DNA from: Lotus japonicus
Taxonomy: Eukaryota; Streptophyta; Magnoliopsida; Fabales; Fabaceae
Reading direction: 5' to 3'
Length of the DNA: 64,000 nt
NCBI RefSeq assembly: GCF_012489685.1
Contig: NC_080043.1
Span: 45,461,127-45,525,126 of the forward strand
Of this stretch, positions 45,812-56,951 are shown one piece after another. The number at the start of each line of letters is the position of its first letter. Within the stretch, counting starts at the first letter, position 1. Both the position numbers and the translations under genes were made by a program. The notes beneath the pieces were generated by a model that saw only the letters and a program-made list of their open reading frames with translations, did not search any database and had not been told where the DNA came from.

Positions 45812-46986
45812 TGTAAGATCAAGTTTTGATCTAGTAGTACAACTCTATGTTTTGATGATTACAAGTTAACCTTTTGATATGAACAATTGTGGTACTCTAA
45901 CGTGTTTTTCTGAGTGTGCTATTTACAGGCTCTGACCTCAACTCAATCTCACACAAATCAGAAGCACTGTGCTTAAAGAGTGAACCAAGCAACGCTTTCG
46001 CATTCACCATGTTCAGTATGAACAGTGGAAAAGCTTCAGAAGTTTTGAAGTTATACAAACTCTGATGAGGACTCAGTCACTAGAAGCTCTGAAGATCCAG
46101 AAGTTCTGATAACCAAGAAACACTGAAGGTTCAGATGTTCTGATGGTGTAGAAGACTCTGAAGATCCAGAAGCTGAATAGTGGAAACTCTGATGTCCAGA
46201 AGCAAGAAACTCTGAAGGTCATGCTCTTCCGTCTGAGTTCAGAATCAGAAGATACAATGGTCAGAGGATCTGTGCTTTCCCTCTGACTCTGATCAACCGG
46301 TTTAAAAAGTTCCAATATGAAGTATTCCCCTGATCAGAAGTCTCCTAGGTTAAAAGGTCAAGTCGCTATCCAAGTACAAAAGCAAGTGTACCTTCCTGAC
46401 GACCTACCTAACGTTCTCAGCCACAGCAGAAGCTGGATTTTCCAGAACTGCCCTCCAACGGTAGCATTTTCCATGCATCGCTCAACCCTAATCCTTGGAG
46501 TATATATAGAGGCTGAAGATTGAAAGAAGCGGCTAGAAGAAGCAATATAGACGCGCAAGACATATTCAAATTATTCTAAGCTTTTAGAAGCAAATCTCTT
46601 GTAAACAATTCTTTGATAAACAGTTTGTTTAGTTCCTTTAGGAGATCAAGGTTGATCGGATCCTAGAGAAGACTAAGAGAGTGAATCTTAGTGTGAGCTA
46701 AGTCAGTGTAATTGTTAGTCACTTGTAGGTTTCAAGTGCAGTTGTAACTCTTACCTGATTAGTGGATTGCCTTCATTCTAAGAAGGAAGAAATCACCTTA
46801 ACGGGTGGACTGGAGTAGCTTGAGTGATTTATCAAGTGAACCAGGATAAAATCCTTGTGTGCTTTTCTATCTCTTATCTTTAGCACTTAAGTTCTCGAAA
46901 GATTTGTCAAAATCTTTAAGGTGGAAGTTTTGTACTGAAAACGTTATTCAAACCCCCCCCCCTTTCTACCGTTTTTCATACCTTCA
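45812..46986 (+). mobile_element. 3' LTR of the SIRE-like element
   Basis: 1175 bp, TGTAAGATCAAG to CATACCTTCA, followed by TSD ATAAT. It has the same TATA box at 46501-46509. It lacks the Athila-like solo LTR and 38 bp relative to the 5' LTR. By eye about six substitutions separate the two LTRs outside indels. Confidence 0.93.
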
Positions 46987-47533
46987 ATAATAATATTAAA
47001 TAATATTCTGTGAATTGCTTGTGCTATATGTGATATTATGCCTTTTAAAAAGGTGATTAATTGTTAGAAGCAATATTAAGTCTTAGAAGCCTCTAGACGT
47101 TGATGAGCGCGACGATACGAGCATTTTGACTGTAATATTGCTAGGGTTCGGCGACGGTGACTTTTAGGTCAAAATCGACCCGACAGCAGTGATGAGTTGG
47201 CGAATCGAGTCGACGATGACGATTTCGTGGGCCGCACCCAATGGGGAGGTGCTGGGCATGATTTTAAGAATATTCTATGAGAGAATATTCCTTGGCTTTA
47301 TTTTTGAAGGTTTTATTTAAATTAAATGGGGTTTTATTTAAATAAAATGCATTTAAATAATTTTAACCTATGGTTTAATATCTAAATTAATTCTGAAAAT
47401 ATTTGAGATATTATGGAGCTGGTGCACGAACTTTTGGAGCCGAAACTATTGATAAGAATTTTTGATTTTAAAATTGAAGTTTTGGTGCATTTAGGATGGA
47501 AATGGTGCCTTTAATGCATTAATTTTTTGGCTA

Positions 47534-47789
47534 AAAAGCATTTTTGGCCCCTGATGTTTCAAGTTTGTGCAAATTCTGCCCCTATCTATTATTGTCGATG
47601 TTTCTACCCCTCATGTTTTCAAACAGTGCACTGTCTACCCCTCCGTCAGGGGTAGACGATGCACTGTTTGAAAACATAAGAGGTAGACGATGCACTGTTT
47701 GAAAACATGAGGGGTAGAAACATCGACAAAAATAGAGTAGGGGCAGAATTTGCACAAACTTGAAACATCAGGGGCCAAAAGTGCTTTTT
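47534..47789. mobile_element. Foldback (MITE-like) element, 256 bp
   Basis: Near-perfect inverted repeat. The left arm starts AAAAAGCATTTTTGGCCCC and the right arm ends with its complement GGGGCCAAAAGTGCTTTTT. The arms are about 100 bp each, sharing GATGTTTCAAGTTTGTGCA and CTACCCCTCATGTTTTCAAA. The centre carries a second direct copy of the GTAGACGATGCACTGTTTG segment. No coding capacity. Bordering TA dinucleotides could be a TSD but also fit the palindrome, so transposon class is not assigned. Confidence 0.75.
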
Positions 47790-48247
47790 AATTTTTTTGG
47801 GGTTTTTATTTAAATTATTATTTTAAAATTTTTTGGTGAAAATCAGAGCATGGAGAGTGTGTGGTCGGCCAAGACTTGTGAAGGAAAGAAAAAGAAGACT
47901 TTTGCAAAATATTCCTTTTCTAGCTAGGTTTTATGATGGAGAGATATTAGAGATTTTTTATACTTTGACTTTCTATTGATGGGGGATTGATTTTTAAACT
48001 TTTAAAACTTCCAAGGATCTCTCCACATCTGATTTAAAACCTTGGTGATTCAGATTTGATTATTTTAATTAATTAGGGATTTAAATGCGAATTTCTTAAG
48101 GGTTTAATTATGAAATAAACCTAAATTTGTGGGATAAATATGGCGAGTTTGGAAAACTTTGGAAACCCTAGAATGGACTGAAGGGGGGTGCGGCCATGGG
48201 CCTCACTTGGAGAGGAAGAAAAGCAATTAATGCGTTGCTCTCACCTC

Positions 48248-48258
48248 TCACTATAAAT
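48248..48258 (+). promoter_or_regulatory. TATA box of the split solo LTR
   Basis: CACTATAAATA followed by a CT-rich leader (CTCTTTTCCTCTGC and CTCTCTTTCCCTCTC), consistent with the U3/R junction of this LTR. It lies upstream of the LTR-borne ORF at 57488 once the nested element is removed. Confidence 0.6.
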
Positions 48259-48905
48259 AAAGAGCTCCTCCCTCTCATTTCTTCACACCAAGAGCTCTCT
48301 TTTCCTCTGCATTTGCGTGAGCTCTCTTTCCCTCTCTTGTCTTTCTTTTATTCTTATTGCTTTAGTTTCTAAGCCTTGAGCAAGGCCATTCTCAATATGC
48401 TATGTGGTTGCAACTTAAGCTAATTTGCCAAAAACCAGAAGAGAATGATCTTTGATCGAGTTGCTTAGGAATGTTTATGATTTTGGGGGTTTTTCTCAAG
48501 AAATTCATGATGTTCTTATAACGTTCTTATGATCTTCAAACAATTATTTTTAGAAAAGAGGTTTTGATCTTATGAAAGAGAAAGTTTTGATTTTTCGAGG
48601 TTTTTAAGATAGCATTTTTGAAACGATGAGGAAGGGATATATTATCGCTAAACGACTACTAATCTGTACCGTTACGAGGTCCACATGACTAGGAAGTTCG
48701 GAGCGAGCCTGATCCCGCCAAATCCAAAGTCCTAGGACGTGTTCTGCTGTGACTAAGGTAAGGGCGCTTCGGCCTCGACCTAGATAAATTGTTTGTGATT
48801 GTGATTGTTAGCAAGCATGATGCTAGAACTATTGATGATGTATGTACTAGATATGTTATATGATGATGATGCAATAAATGCTAGCTAGTGTTATTATGAA
48901 CATGC

Positions 48906-50173
48906 TGTTGGTAAATCTGCAAGTGTCCGAATCCACCCGGTTTTAATTATCGAACCACAGGGATTGTGAGTGACAAAATTCAGTTCAAGTCTTGAGTATG
49001 AAGGTTTGTTTTATTGAATCAAAGATATGTCGAAGTAGCAAAGAAAAAATAAATAAAAACTCAGAAAAGAATATGCTTTAGGTTCTTGCTCAACTAGTCA
49101 ATTTAAGCACATCATTCTAAGCACATGTTCTCATGGATCTCTCCTTGATGCTATAGCCTAATTACTCACTTATTGATTCCTCACATAAGCAATTCACCCA
49201 TACAAAAAGCTAAGCCCAATTCCTTGTGTACTTAGTCATTTATATGAGGTTTTAGATTATGCAAATTCAGGCCAACAAACTCCAACCCTTCCTCTATTCC
49301 TAGTAGCAAGCAAAGAAGGGGTAATCCCAAGTCGGTTCCCTAATCTTTAACAAACTTCCGTTCTGATTATAGAAAAGCAAAAAGCAAGCATGCATACAAG
49401 CTTAGATTGAAATTCAGAATATGGGATTCAAGGAAAGAAGAAGATCATGTGGGAATGAACTTAAGATTATAACCCAAATATGAAAAGTCTTACATGAAAA
49501 CCAAAGCAAAAGAAGAGAGATTAGCCAAGCATGGGAAGAGCCATGCTTGGCTAAGAACCTGAATTACAAGCTTGGAAGCCTTCTCTCACTCTCCTAGATG
49601 TTCCTCTCCTTCTAAACTTATGTAAAAATGGAATGGGTATCAAAGATTACAAAAGAAAACCACTAAAAACTTATTTATATGCAAAATGGACGTTTTTCTG
49701 CTGTGTCGGGCGGTCAAGCGCTCTCCTGGGGCGCTCAAGCGCCATACACAAATTCTGGCAAAAACACCTACTGGTTAACTGGCGCTCAGGCGCCCGCATG
49801 AGCGCCCGTGCTCGCCAAAAAACTCATTAAACTCCATTTTAACTCCACTTTATTGCCTCCTTCAACTCTCCAAGCCTCTAGACCTTCCCTCTTCAGTTGT
49901 TACAACCTGAAAACTTGATGACATAGCTAGAGAAAATATCAAGAAACTTAGAGGTCAGTTTTGCACAAAGGCTCCAAAACAAGTGGAAATTGCCTAAGAC
50001 TTCTAAACTCTAATAAAATGCAACTAAAGACCTTATAAAACTACAAAATTACTAAACTAATGCAAATGCACAAATAAAAGTCAAAATGCATGAAACACTA
50101 CATGAGACACACGAAAAAGACTCAATACAAGCTAAGAAATGACCCTAATAATACTACTAAATCCGGGTCATCA
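48906..50173 (-). mobile_element. 3' LTR of the Athila-like element
   Basis: Plus-strand ends TGTTGGTAAATC and CGGGTCATCA. Contains a perfect 12-bp hairpin at 49523-49552 and a cluster of GGCGCTCAAGCGCC-like palindromes (49706-49806). A minus-strand TATAAATA lies at about 49670-49677. Confidence 0.9.
49523..49552. repeat. Perfect 12-bp hairpin, absent from the partner LTR
   Basis: AGCCAAGCATGG, a 6-base loop, then CCATGCTTGGCT. The partner LTR has only AGCCAAGCATGGCAAGGCT at 56297-56315, a collapsed form. Confidence 0.85.
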
Positions 50174-51449
50174 CACCACTATACTCAACGACAGCTCGCC
50201 CTCGAGCGTCACTAAGATTAGCTTGCCCCCAAGCACAAAGAAAAGCTCCCAACACACATGCCAAAAGAGGGATACATTTTCAGAAAACCGGGGGATCAAG
50301 TGAATGTAGTTATTTCCAAGAGAAAGATTGAACAATCAACTTCATGTTTTTCTTAGATAAAGAAGAATTATAGTCCAATATGAAAAGCATTTAGAGCTAA
50401 CATCCTAGCATGAGACAACTATTTAGTGCACTGAGCACACAAGCAAGTTCATAGGTTCTGGGAGTCATTCACTCAAGAGAAACTGAAGTCGAACATGCAT
50501 TATTCATTGAGACTTCCAATGGGTCATAATGTTGGCTAGGTAAAGCACATGATAGGTGGTCCCTAAGGAAGACTAAGGTTGCTACACAAAGTTGAGTGTA
50601 GTCCTTCATGAAAATCGGAGCTTAAAGCAATTGATACTTAGCACACAAGTCTCTTAACCCCTCGTTATTTCAGAACTTTTTTTCTTTTTTTTTTTTTGGA
50701 ACTCCATCTGTACCATGGAGTTCATTTTTTTATTTTCTCTTTTTTTGGAACTCCATCCAGGCCATGGAGTTCATTTTCTATTTTGAATTTTTTCTTTCAA
50801 ATTTTTTTCTTTGGGGCAAGAGACAATTGCACTTTTCATAAACTAGCTCCATTAAGATTTAAGGACCACAACTCCCCATTTAATCCAACCAAACAACCAG
50901 CCCATATGACAAAGGTAACAAAGAATTCTCCACAAGGGCTCAAAAGGGTCAACTAGGGACAAAGATGTTATAAAACAAATTATGAAGTCCAAGATAACCT
51001 ACCAGTCTCAAAAATGCAAGTCTCATAAAGCTACTCTCAAGGGTGTGATAAATGAAACACAGAACCAAGAAGTGCAAGTGAGTCAGGATCTTCCAGGGAA
51101 ATTATATAGTGAAGGGTCAAAAATGGACCCTTGTGGACTCACATCAACTCTATCCTCAAGACAACATTTAGAAGACCTAAGTCTCTCCCTCTCTTTCCCA
51201 AACATACAATCACTCCCCAAAAGAAAGCACAAAGTATCCACTTAAAAACATTTTCAAAACCAGCATCATGTGAGTGAGTAAGACTTGGGAACATGTCATT
51301 TGAGCATAAGGAATAAAGACCAAGGTACAAAAGACTATAAAAAAAATGCATGATAAAAAATATAAACAAAATCTACAAAAGAAAAATATGCTAAAAATGC
51401 ATGGACTAAAACTCAGAGTAAGAAAAGAACCTCCTTTCAAGTGATTGAG
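50174..51449 (-). mobile_element. Internal region of the Athila-like element, no coding
   Basis: Non-coding sequence between the 3' LTR and the nested solo LTR, with no gag or pol motif in any frame. It holds two consecutive hairpins (50699-50723 and 50748-50772) set in poly-T. It probably represents what remains of the 3' untranslated region of an autonomous ancestor. Confidence 0.7.
50699..50772. repeat. Two tandem hairpins GAACTCCAT/ATGGAGTTC
   Basis: Two copies of a 9-bp perfect stem with 7-base loops (CTGTACC and CCAGGCC), separated by a T-rich spacer. Conservation of stems with different loops suggests structural constraint or a short duplication. Confidence 0.75.
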
Positions 51450-52202
51450 TGTAAGACCCAAGTTTTTAAGCTTAGAATAAGTGGAAGATATTTCCATTTA
51501 CGATTAGGCTTGATGTATCGTGAAGGAAAACCTGAACAAGAGTTCATCGAATGGAATATATTTATGAAGGAGAAAGTTCAGGAAAAGTCTAAGGATTGTA
51601 TCGAAGTCGATAAAAGGTATAGCACGATCGATATACGCTTAAACCTAGGGCAGAAACCCTAGTAAATAGCTAGTTTTCACTTAAAGAGACAATGGAAACT
51701 AATTCCAAAAAAATCATCAGGGAAATGTTAGAACTTCTCTTAATCCATATATAACAAGCGTTTCGAGGCGAAAATCTAGGATCTACGAATGTCCGATTCC
51801 AATCATCGGAAGTTTGCCGAAACTAAAACCCTGATAGTTCAAGAACCCTAGAATCAACCGACGATGAAGACTTTTTCTATTCAGAGCTTCAAATAAAGAT
51901 TTCATTCGCGTACGCCCACTCTAATCGACGTTCCAAATCTTTCTTCAGAAGGAAGTTTCTGCATCCGAGGTCAAAACCATAAAGTGCATTTGAAGCCGGT
52001 AAGCATTAAAAACAAGCCTCGAAAACCAAAAATCATACTGATATTTCTTTGAAGAATTAGAAGATTCACCGGGGAGAATATCGTGTCTAGAATACGTTGG
52101 AATCAGTAGGAAGAATCGGAAATCACTCTCATATTTTTATCTTAACTCTATGAGCTAAATCCTCCGATATCTAAACAAATCTGTACCGGTTTACAAAATA
52201 TA

Positions 52203-52298
52203 TATTCATCTTTATCCAATCTTTGATAAATATCTATTCATCTTTATCCAATCTTTGATAAATATCTATTCATCCTTATCCAATCTTTACAAAATATC
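52203..52298 (+). repeat. 32-bp tandem repeat, three copies
   Basis: Unit begins TATTCATCTTTATCCAATC. Two near-identical copies and a third slightly diverged one, within the 5' part of the solo LTR. Not seen in S1 or S2. Confidence 0.85.
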
Positions 52299-54529
52299 TT
52301 CCATTTCATTCCCTATATATAGGTTGTTGTAGCTTGAAAAATGAAAAACAAAAACCTCACAAACACACACACGCAACCCGCGGCTTGGAGAGAAGAAGGA
52401 GGAGGAGAGCTTTTCGCTGATTCTTGTCTGATCGTCCCACAGTTCGTTGCTACGCGTAGGCCTCACGGTACTGACGCTTTTCCTTACTTCTGATCGTAAA
52501 TTCTGTAGCTTTTCTCTATACTTTTTTATGCTCTTAGTTTTGAGGTTTTTGTAAAACTATCTAGATAACTTCATCTTTTTATCTAAACTTATTCCCTGCG
52601 TGCCCCTGAGCATGTTTAGCGGATTACATTTCGCCGATTCTCGCCGAAATGCCGCCGAGTTTCAATTCTGCTCATAATACCCATTTTTGGCTAAAGTTCC
52701 AACCTTTGGGCTTAAAACCCTCGACTGAGCTTAGCGTTAGTAAGATTAGTCGTCATAATCGTCGTTAGTATCAACCCCATCTAATTTGTTTTTCGAAATT
52801 CTGATTTTGAGTTTCCGAGCTAAAAATATTGACCAAAATACCCCTACGACAATTTTCGATTTGAGAATTTTTCTGAGAGTTTCCTTGGCCTAGATATCGC
52901 CTAAGAATACCTAGGAATCGATTTGGATCGAAGAAAAAGTTCGGAAACCCTATTTTACATAGTGACCGAAACCTATTGCTTAGGGTACCGTGTCCAAGAA
53001 TAATTTTGGGGTCTCTATGACCTGAGCCATTGCGTAGCTCTTTCAATTGTCGAAATTTTGGCGCTGGTTTCGTGTCATTCTGAGTTCTGTAGCTCGAGAT
53101 ATGCTCATTTTAGCAAACGAGGTTCTGTCGTCTATCCATGCTTAAATATTGTACTCTGAAGCTTCTTAAGCTTTGTCTAACGCTAGTTAGTATTTTTTTG
53201 ACCGAATTGACTTGTTTTGATTGACTTTCGCTTCGTTTGCTCAAAGATTCGTTTGGAGGAACACTTGGAGCAGGAAAAGAGGATTGTGAAGGAGCCTTGC
53301 TTGAACACACTAGACGAGTTCGAGGTTAGGGCAACTTACTTGCTAGCTAATGCTTTGTAGGCGTCGATAAATTCGACTTTAATATTGCTTAATATTGAGG
53401 ATTGCATTGAATATTGTTTATCGCATTGATATGTTGATAATTGACTCGCATGCTTAATTGTTAAATGGTTAACTATAGGCTATGTGATTATTTGTTCACA
53501 TGATATTTGGATTATATTGATTATATTGTGTCTTTTTATTACGCACTTGAATTGCTGACTATATTGAATATACCGTGCAATTGTGCGAATGAGTGAGGAA
53601 CGTCAAGATAGTGGATAACGGGTAGTTATGCCAGACTCCTGACGAGTTTTTGGATAAAGTTTGATGGGACGGACCGAGGTTCGTACCCTATTATTGTTTT
53701 ATGGATCGAGACCTTCTCAAAGGAAAATTGAGTTTGAAAATGATATTGGAAAAACCCCATTTGAATTCACGTAAGAACTTGGGTTGTTCTGTCTAAAGGC
53801 AAGAAGGGCTTTTAATGAGGCATTGTGCCCGGCCAGCTTACCTGGGAACTTCTCGGGCCATTACTTGAGTGATGATGGCCTTTTGTTTTGAGACCTTCTC
53901 CAGGGAATCATTGGAATTATAGGATCTTTGAAACTAATAGGATTAGAGACGAAACTTAAACAATTTCATAATGAACCTCCATAATGTATTAAACAACCTC
54001 AAAACCCTTAATATAATGATAAAAGACTCAGACGGAAGTTTAGGGCTTGAACATTAAGTTTTGAAAATGAGAAGTGTCGTCGGATCCAGGTTTCTGGGGA
54101 AACCATTGTGCGTTGGCACTTTGCTCGATGAGCAAGTTTTATTGGTTGGCCAATCCAAGGGTTAAGCCGGGGAACTAGTCAGTTCTGAGTATGTTGATAC
54201 TCTTTTGCTCGTTGAGCAGTTTGTTTGGCCATCGAGATGGTGAGCCATGGTAAGTTGAAAGGTCACTGAGTGCGAGCTGCATTCTTTTGCTCGTTGAGCA
54301 GTTTGGTTGGCCATCGAGACGGTGAGCCCAAGTGACTAGGAAAGTTACCAAATTCGATTAGCACTTCTTTGTTTACCTTAGGGTATTGTAGAGACAATGT
54401 ACTTTAGCTAGACACGCGTACCTTGGTGAGGACGATTCGTTGTTTGGCTAACGATATTGCATTCATGCATACATTTCTTGGAAAGTGTGCTGCTTTCCGA
54501 AGGACGATCTCAGATCGGACTTCATTGGA

Positions 54530-54655
54530 GCGAGATGCTTCACAGGAGCGTGCAGCTTCATAGGAGCGAGATGCTTCACAGGAGTGTGCTGCTTCACAGG
54601 AGCGAGATGCTTCATAAAAGCGAGATGCTTTAGCGGAGCGAGATGCTTCGGGTCA
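54530..54655 (+). repeat. 18-bp LTR minisatellite, about 7 copies
   Basis: Unit GGAGCGAGATGCTTCACA with variants (GTGCTGCTTCAC, GATGCTTCATAAAAG). Since 18 is a multiple of three, the minus strand reads a 6-residue repeat (KHLAPM/V). It sits just before the TTGCATTGGCATACCATGCAC segment, the position taken by the 19-bp array in other copies. Confidence 0.88.
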
Positions 54656-55654
54656 TCGTGAGGGTGACATTTTATCCGGATCATATTTTGAGCATGACAT
54701 TGCATTGGCATACCATGCACTTAACTATATTCGTTGATATACTACTTATCGAGCTGTTGAGATATTGAATATTGAATTGTTATTAGAAATCTGATAACAT
54801 GTTATGTATATACCTTAGGGTAGACGATACAGAACTTATATGTATATATACAACCTATATATATATACCCCTTAATTCATCACATGTTGCTGGTATTATC
54901 TATTATATTCCGTGAGTTGACCCTAGCGCCTTGGCTTTGTGTATATGGTTGTGTTTGGGCGGTCGGCCTGCTGCCAGACGTCCAACAGCTGACTCAAGAT
55001 GGTTCGTCGTTCGGGGAGGATCCTGAGCGCAATGACTACTACTGAGCCTTCGACGTGGACCCGGACTTCATGCATGATCGGATGAGGGTCGATGTTAGGA
55101 GTATATTATATGGGGGATTGTTTTCACAGCTCTGATTGTCATTTATCATTTTGGGGCATGGTAGGTCCCCGACTATTAGCTTTTGTGTGGTTCTCTTCCA
55201 GGAGGATCACAGGGAGTTTGTCAGGCATAGGAAGTCTTTCGAAGGCCGTTTGGGGCTGACTTATCTTCTTGAAAACTGTATTCACAAAACTCATGGCTCT
55301 GACCATGGGATGTACTTATTCACTTGCGGGCACTATCCCCAATTACTTTATGTTTATTATCTTTGGGTTGAGTCTTCATTATGTTAAGTCTTCTATTTGA
55401 AAAGAAAACGAAAAAAATATTTACGCATTTTCCGCACTATTGATTTAAAGTCACTAAAGTGGCACCACCGAAATCGGGGTGTTACATTGAGTGCTTCCAA
55501 GTGTTCTCCAATGGCTTTTATTTCCTGAAATACTAACAAACGAAACAAAAACGTAAATCTGAAAAAAACATGGGTTGTCTCCAATTAAGCCCTAAGTTAT
55601 AGTCTTAGGTAGACTATACTTCAAACTCGTAACTCAAACCAAAAATCACAAACA

Positions 55655-55673
55655 ATCCCCGGCAACGGCGCCA
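55655..55673 (-). other. Primer-binding site, tRNA-Asp
   Basis: The plus strand carries CCCCGGCAACGGCGCCA, identical to the 3' end of plant tRNA-Asp including CCA, so the minus strand is its complement. It lies 6 bases from the LTR start at 55680. This primer is typical of the Athila/Tat clade of Ty3-gypsy. Confidence 0.92.
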
Positions 55674-55679
55674 AAAACT

Positions 55680-56946
55680 TGTTGGTAAATCAGCAAGTGT
55701 ACGAATCCACCCGGTTTTAATTATCGAACCACAGGGATTGTGAGTGACAAAATTCAGTTCAAGTCTTGAGTATGAAGGTTTGTTTTATTGAATCAAAGAT
55801 ATGTCGAAGTAGCAAAGATAAAATAAACAAAAACTCAGAAAAGAACATGCTTTGGGTTCTTGCTCAACTAGTCTATTTAAGCACATCATTCTAAGCACAT
55901 TATCTCATGGATCTCTCCTTAATGCTATAGCCTAATTACTCACTTATTGATTCCTCACATAAGAAATTCTCCCATACTAAAAGCTAAGCCCAATTCCTTG
56001 TGTACTTAGTCATTTATATGAGGTTTTAGATCATGCAAATTCAGGCCAACAAGCCTCAACCCTTCCTCTATTCCTAGTAGCAAGCAAAGAAGGGGTAATC
56101 CCAAGTCGGTTCCCTAATCTATAACAAACTTCCGTTTTGATTATAGAAAAGTAAAAAGCAAGCATGCATACAAGCTTAGATTGAAATTCAGAATATGGGA
56201 TTCAAGGAAAGAAGAAGATCATGTGGGAAAGAACTTAAGATTATAACCCAAATATGAAAAGTCTTACATGAAAACCAAAGCATAAGAAGAGAGATTAGCC
56301 AAGCATGGCAAGGCTAAGAACCTGAATTACAAGCTTGGAAGCCTTCTCTCACTCTCCTAGATGTTCCTCTCCTTCTAAACTTATGTAAAAATTGAATGGG
56401 TATCAAAGATTACAAAAGAAAACCACTAAAAACCTATTTATAGGCAAAATTGACGTTTTTCTGCTGTGTCGGGCGCTCAAGCGCTCTCCTGGGGCGCTCC
56501 AGCGCCAGACACAAATTCTGGCAAAAACACATACTGGGTTAACTGGCGCTCAGGCGCCAGACAGGGGCGCCTGAGAGCCCGTGCTCGCCAAAAAACTCAT
56601 TAAACTCCATTTTAGCACCACTTTATTGCCTCCTTCAAGTCTCCAAGCCTCTAGACCTTCCCTCTTCAACTGTTACAACCTGAAAACTTGATGACATAGC
56701 TAGAGAAAATATCAATAAACTTAGAGGTCAGTTTTGCACAAAGGCTCCAAAACAAGTGGAAATTGCCTATGACTCCTAAACTCTAATAAAATGCAACTAA
56801 AGCCCTTATAAAACTACAAAATTACTAAACTAATGCAAATGCACAAATAAAAGTCAAAATGCATGAAATACTACATGAGACACACGAAAAAGACTCAAAA
56901 CAAGCTAAGAAATGACCCTAAAAACACTACTAAATCCGGGTCATCA
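55680..56946 (-). mobile_element. 5' LTR of the Athila-like element
   Basis: 1267 bp, same ends as the partner at 48906. It has the GGCGCTC palindrome cluster (56470-56575) and a TATAAATA on the minus strand near 56437. The hairpin present in the partner is collapsed here. Confidence 0.9.
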
Positions 56947-56951
56947 CATGC

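Larger units (their letters stand above)
17438..46986 (+). mobile_element. SIRE/Maximus-type Ty1-copia retrotransposon
   Basis: LTRs at 17438-19913 and 45812-46986, flanked by TSD ATAAT (17433-17437 and 46987-46991). Order: 5' LTR, tRNA-iMet PBS, gag, pol with protease-integrase-RT-RNase H (copia order), env-like ORF, antisense ORF, polypurine tract, 3' LTR. The env-like ORF, long gag and multiple polypurine tracts are sirevirus hallmarks. Its span is inflated by a 1.25-kb solo LTR in the 5' LTR, a 4.2-kb solo LTR in the env-like ORF and an 11.9-kb duplicated block around a gap. Without these it is roughly 12 kb. The LTRs differ by about six substitutions in roughly 1.17 kb by eye, implying a recent insertion. 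Nonsense codons in pol and env-like make this copy non-autonomous. Confidence 0.93.
46992..48905 (+). mobile_element. Middle segment of the split solo LTR
   Basis: Belongs to the LTR 17401-58238. It contains the foldback element at 47534-47789 and AT-rich stretches. Around 48244-48340 is a promoter-like segment (CACTATAAATAAAGAGC at 48248-48264, then CT-rich leader). No coding sequence is supported here. Confidence 0.75.
51450..55486 (+). mobile_element. Solo LTR, family G, 4.04 kb
   Basis: Starts TGTAAGACCCAAG and ends CCGAAATCGGGGTGTTACA, with perfect TSD TTGAG (51445-51449, 55487-55491). This copy shows the complete sense-orientation LTR. It carries an 18-bp minisatellite (54530-54655) where S1 and S2 carry the 19-bp one, a 32-bp tandem triplicate (52203-52298) and a TATATA promoter-like stretch (about 54799-54868). 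The ORF region (near 55000-55100) is decayed, with DPERNDYY and FDVDPDF motifs split by TGA. Confidence 0.93.
48906..56946 (-). mobile_element. Non-autonomous Athila-like LTR retrotransposon
   Basis: LTRs of 1268 and 1267 bp (48906-50173 and 55680-56946) bound by TSD CATGC (48901-48905, 56947-56951). A tRNA-Asp PBS next to the right-hand LTR fixes minus orientation. After removal of the nested solo LTR (51450-55486) the internal region is only about 1.46 kb and encodes nothing recognisable. It is therefore a short non-autonomous element that must borrow the proteins of an Athila/Tat relative. The two LTRs are clearly diverged by scattered substitutions, so it is older than the SIRE insertion. 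Confidence 0.9.

Noticed and set aside
50696..51245. Small plus-strand frames in the Athila-like interior
   Set aside because: Low complexity, no gag/pol motifs, opposite strand to the element; not supported as genes.
54463..54720. Minus-strand 85-aa frame with KHLAPM/V repeats
   Set aside because: Direct translation of the 18-bp minisatellite; no conservation evidence.
55655..55673. tRNA-Asp gene fragment
   Set aside because: Only the 3' acceptor end including CCA is present, 6 bases from an LTR; CCA is not gene-encoded in plants. It is a primer-binding site.
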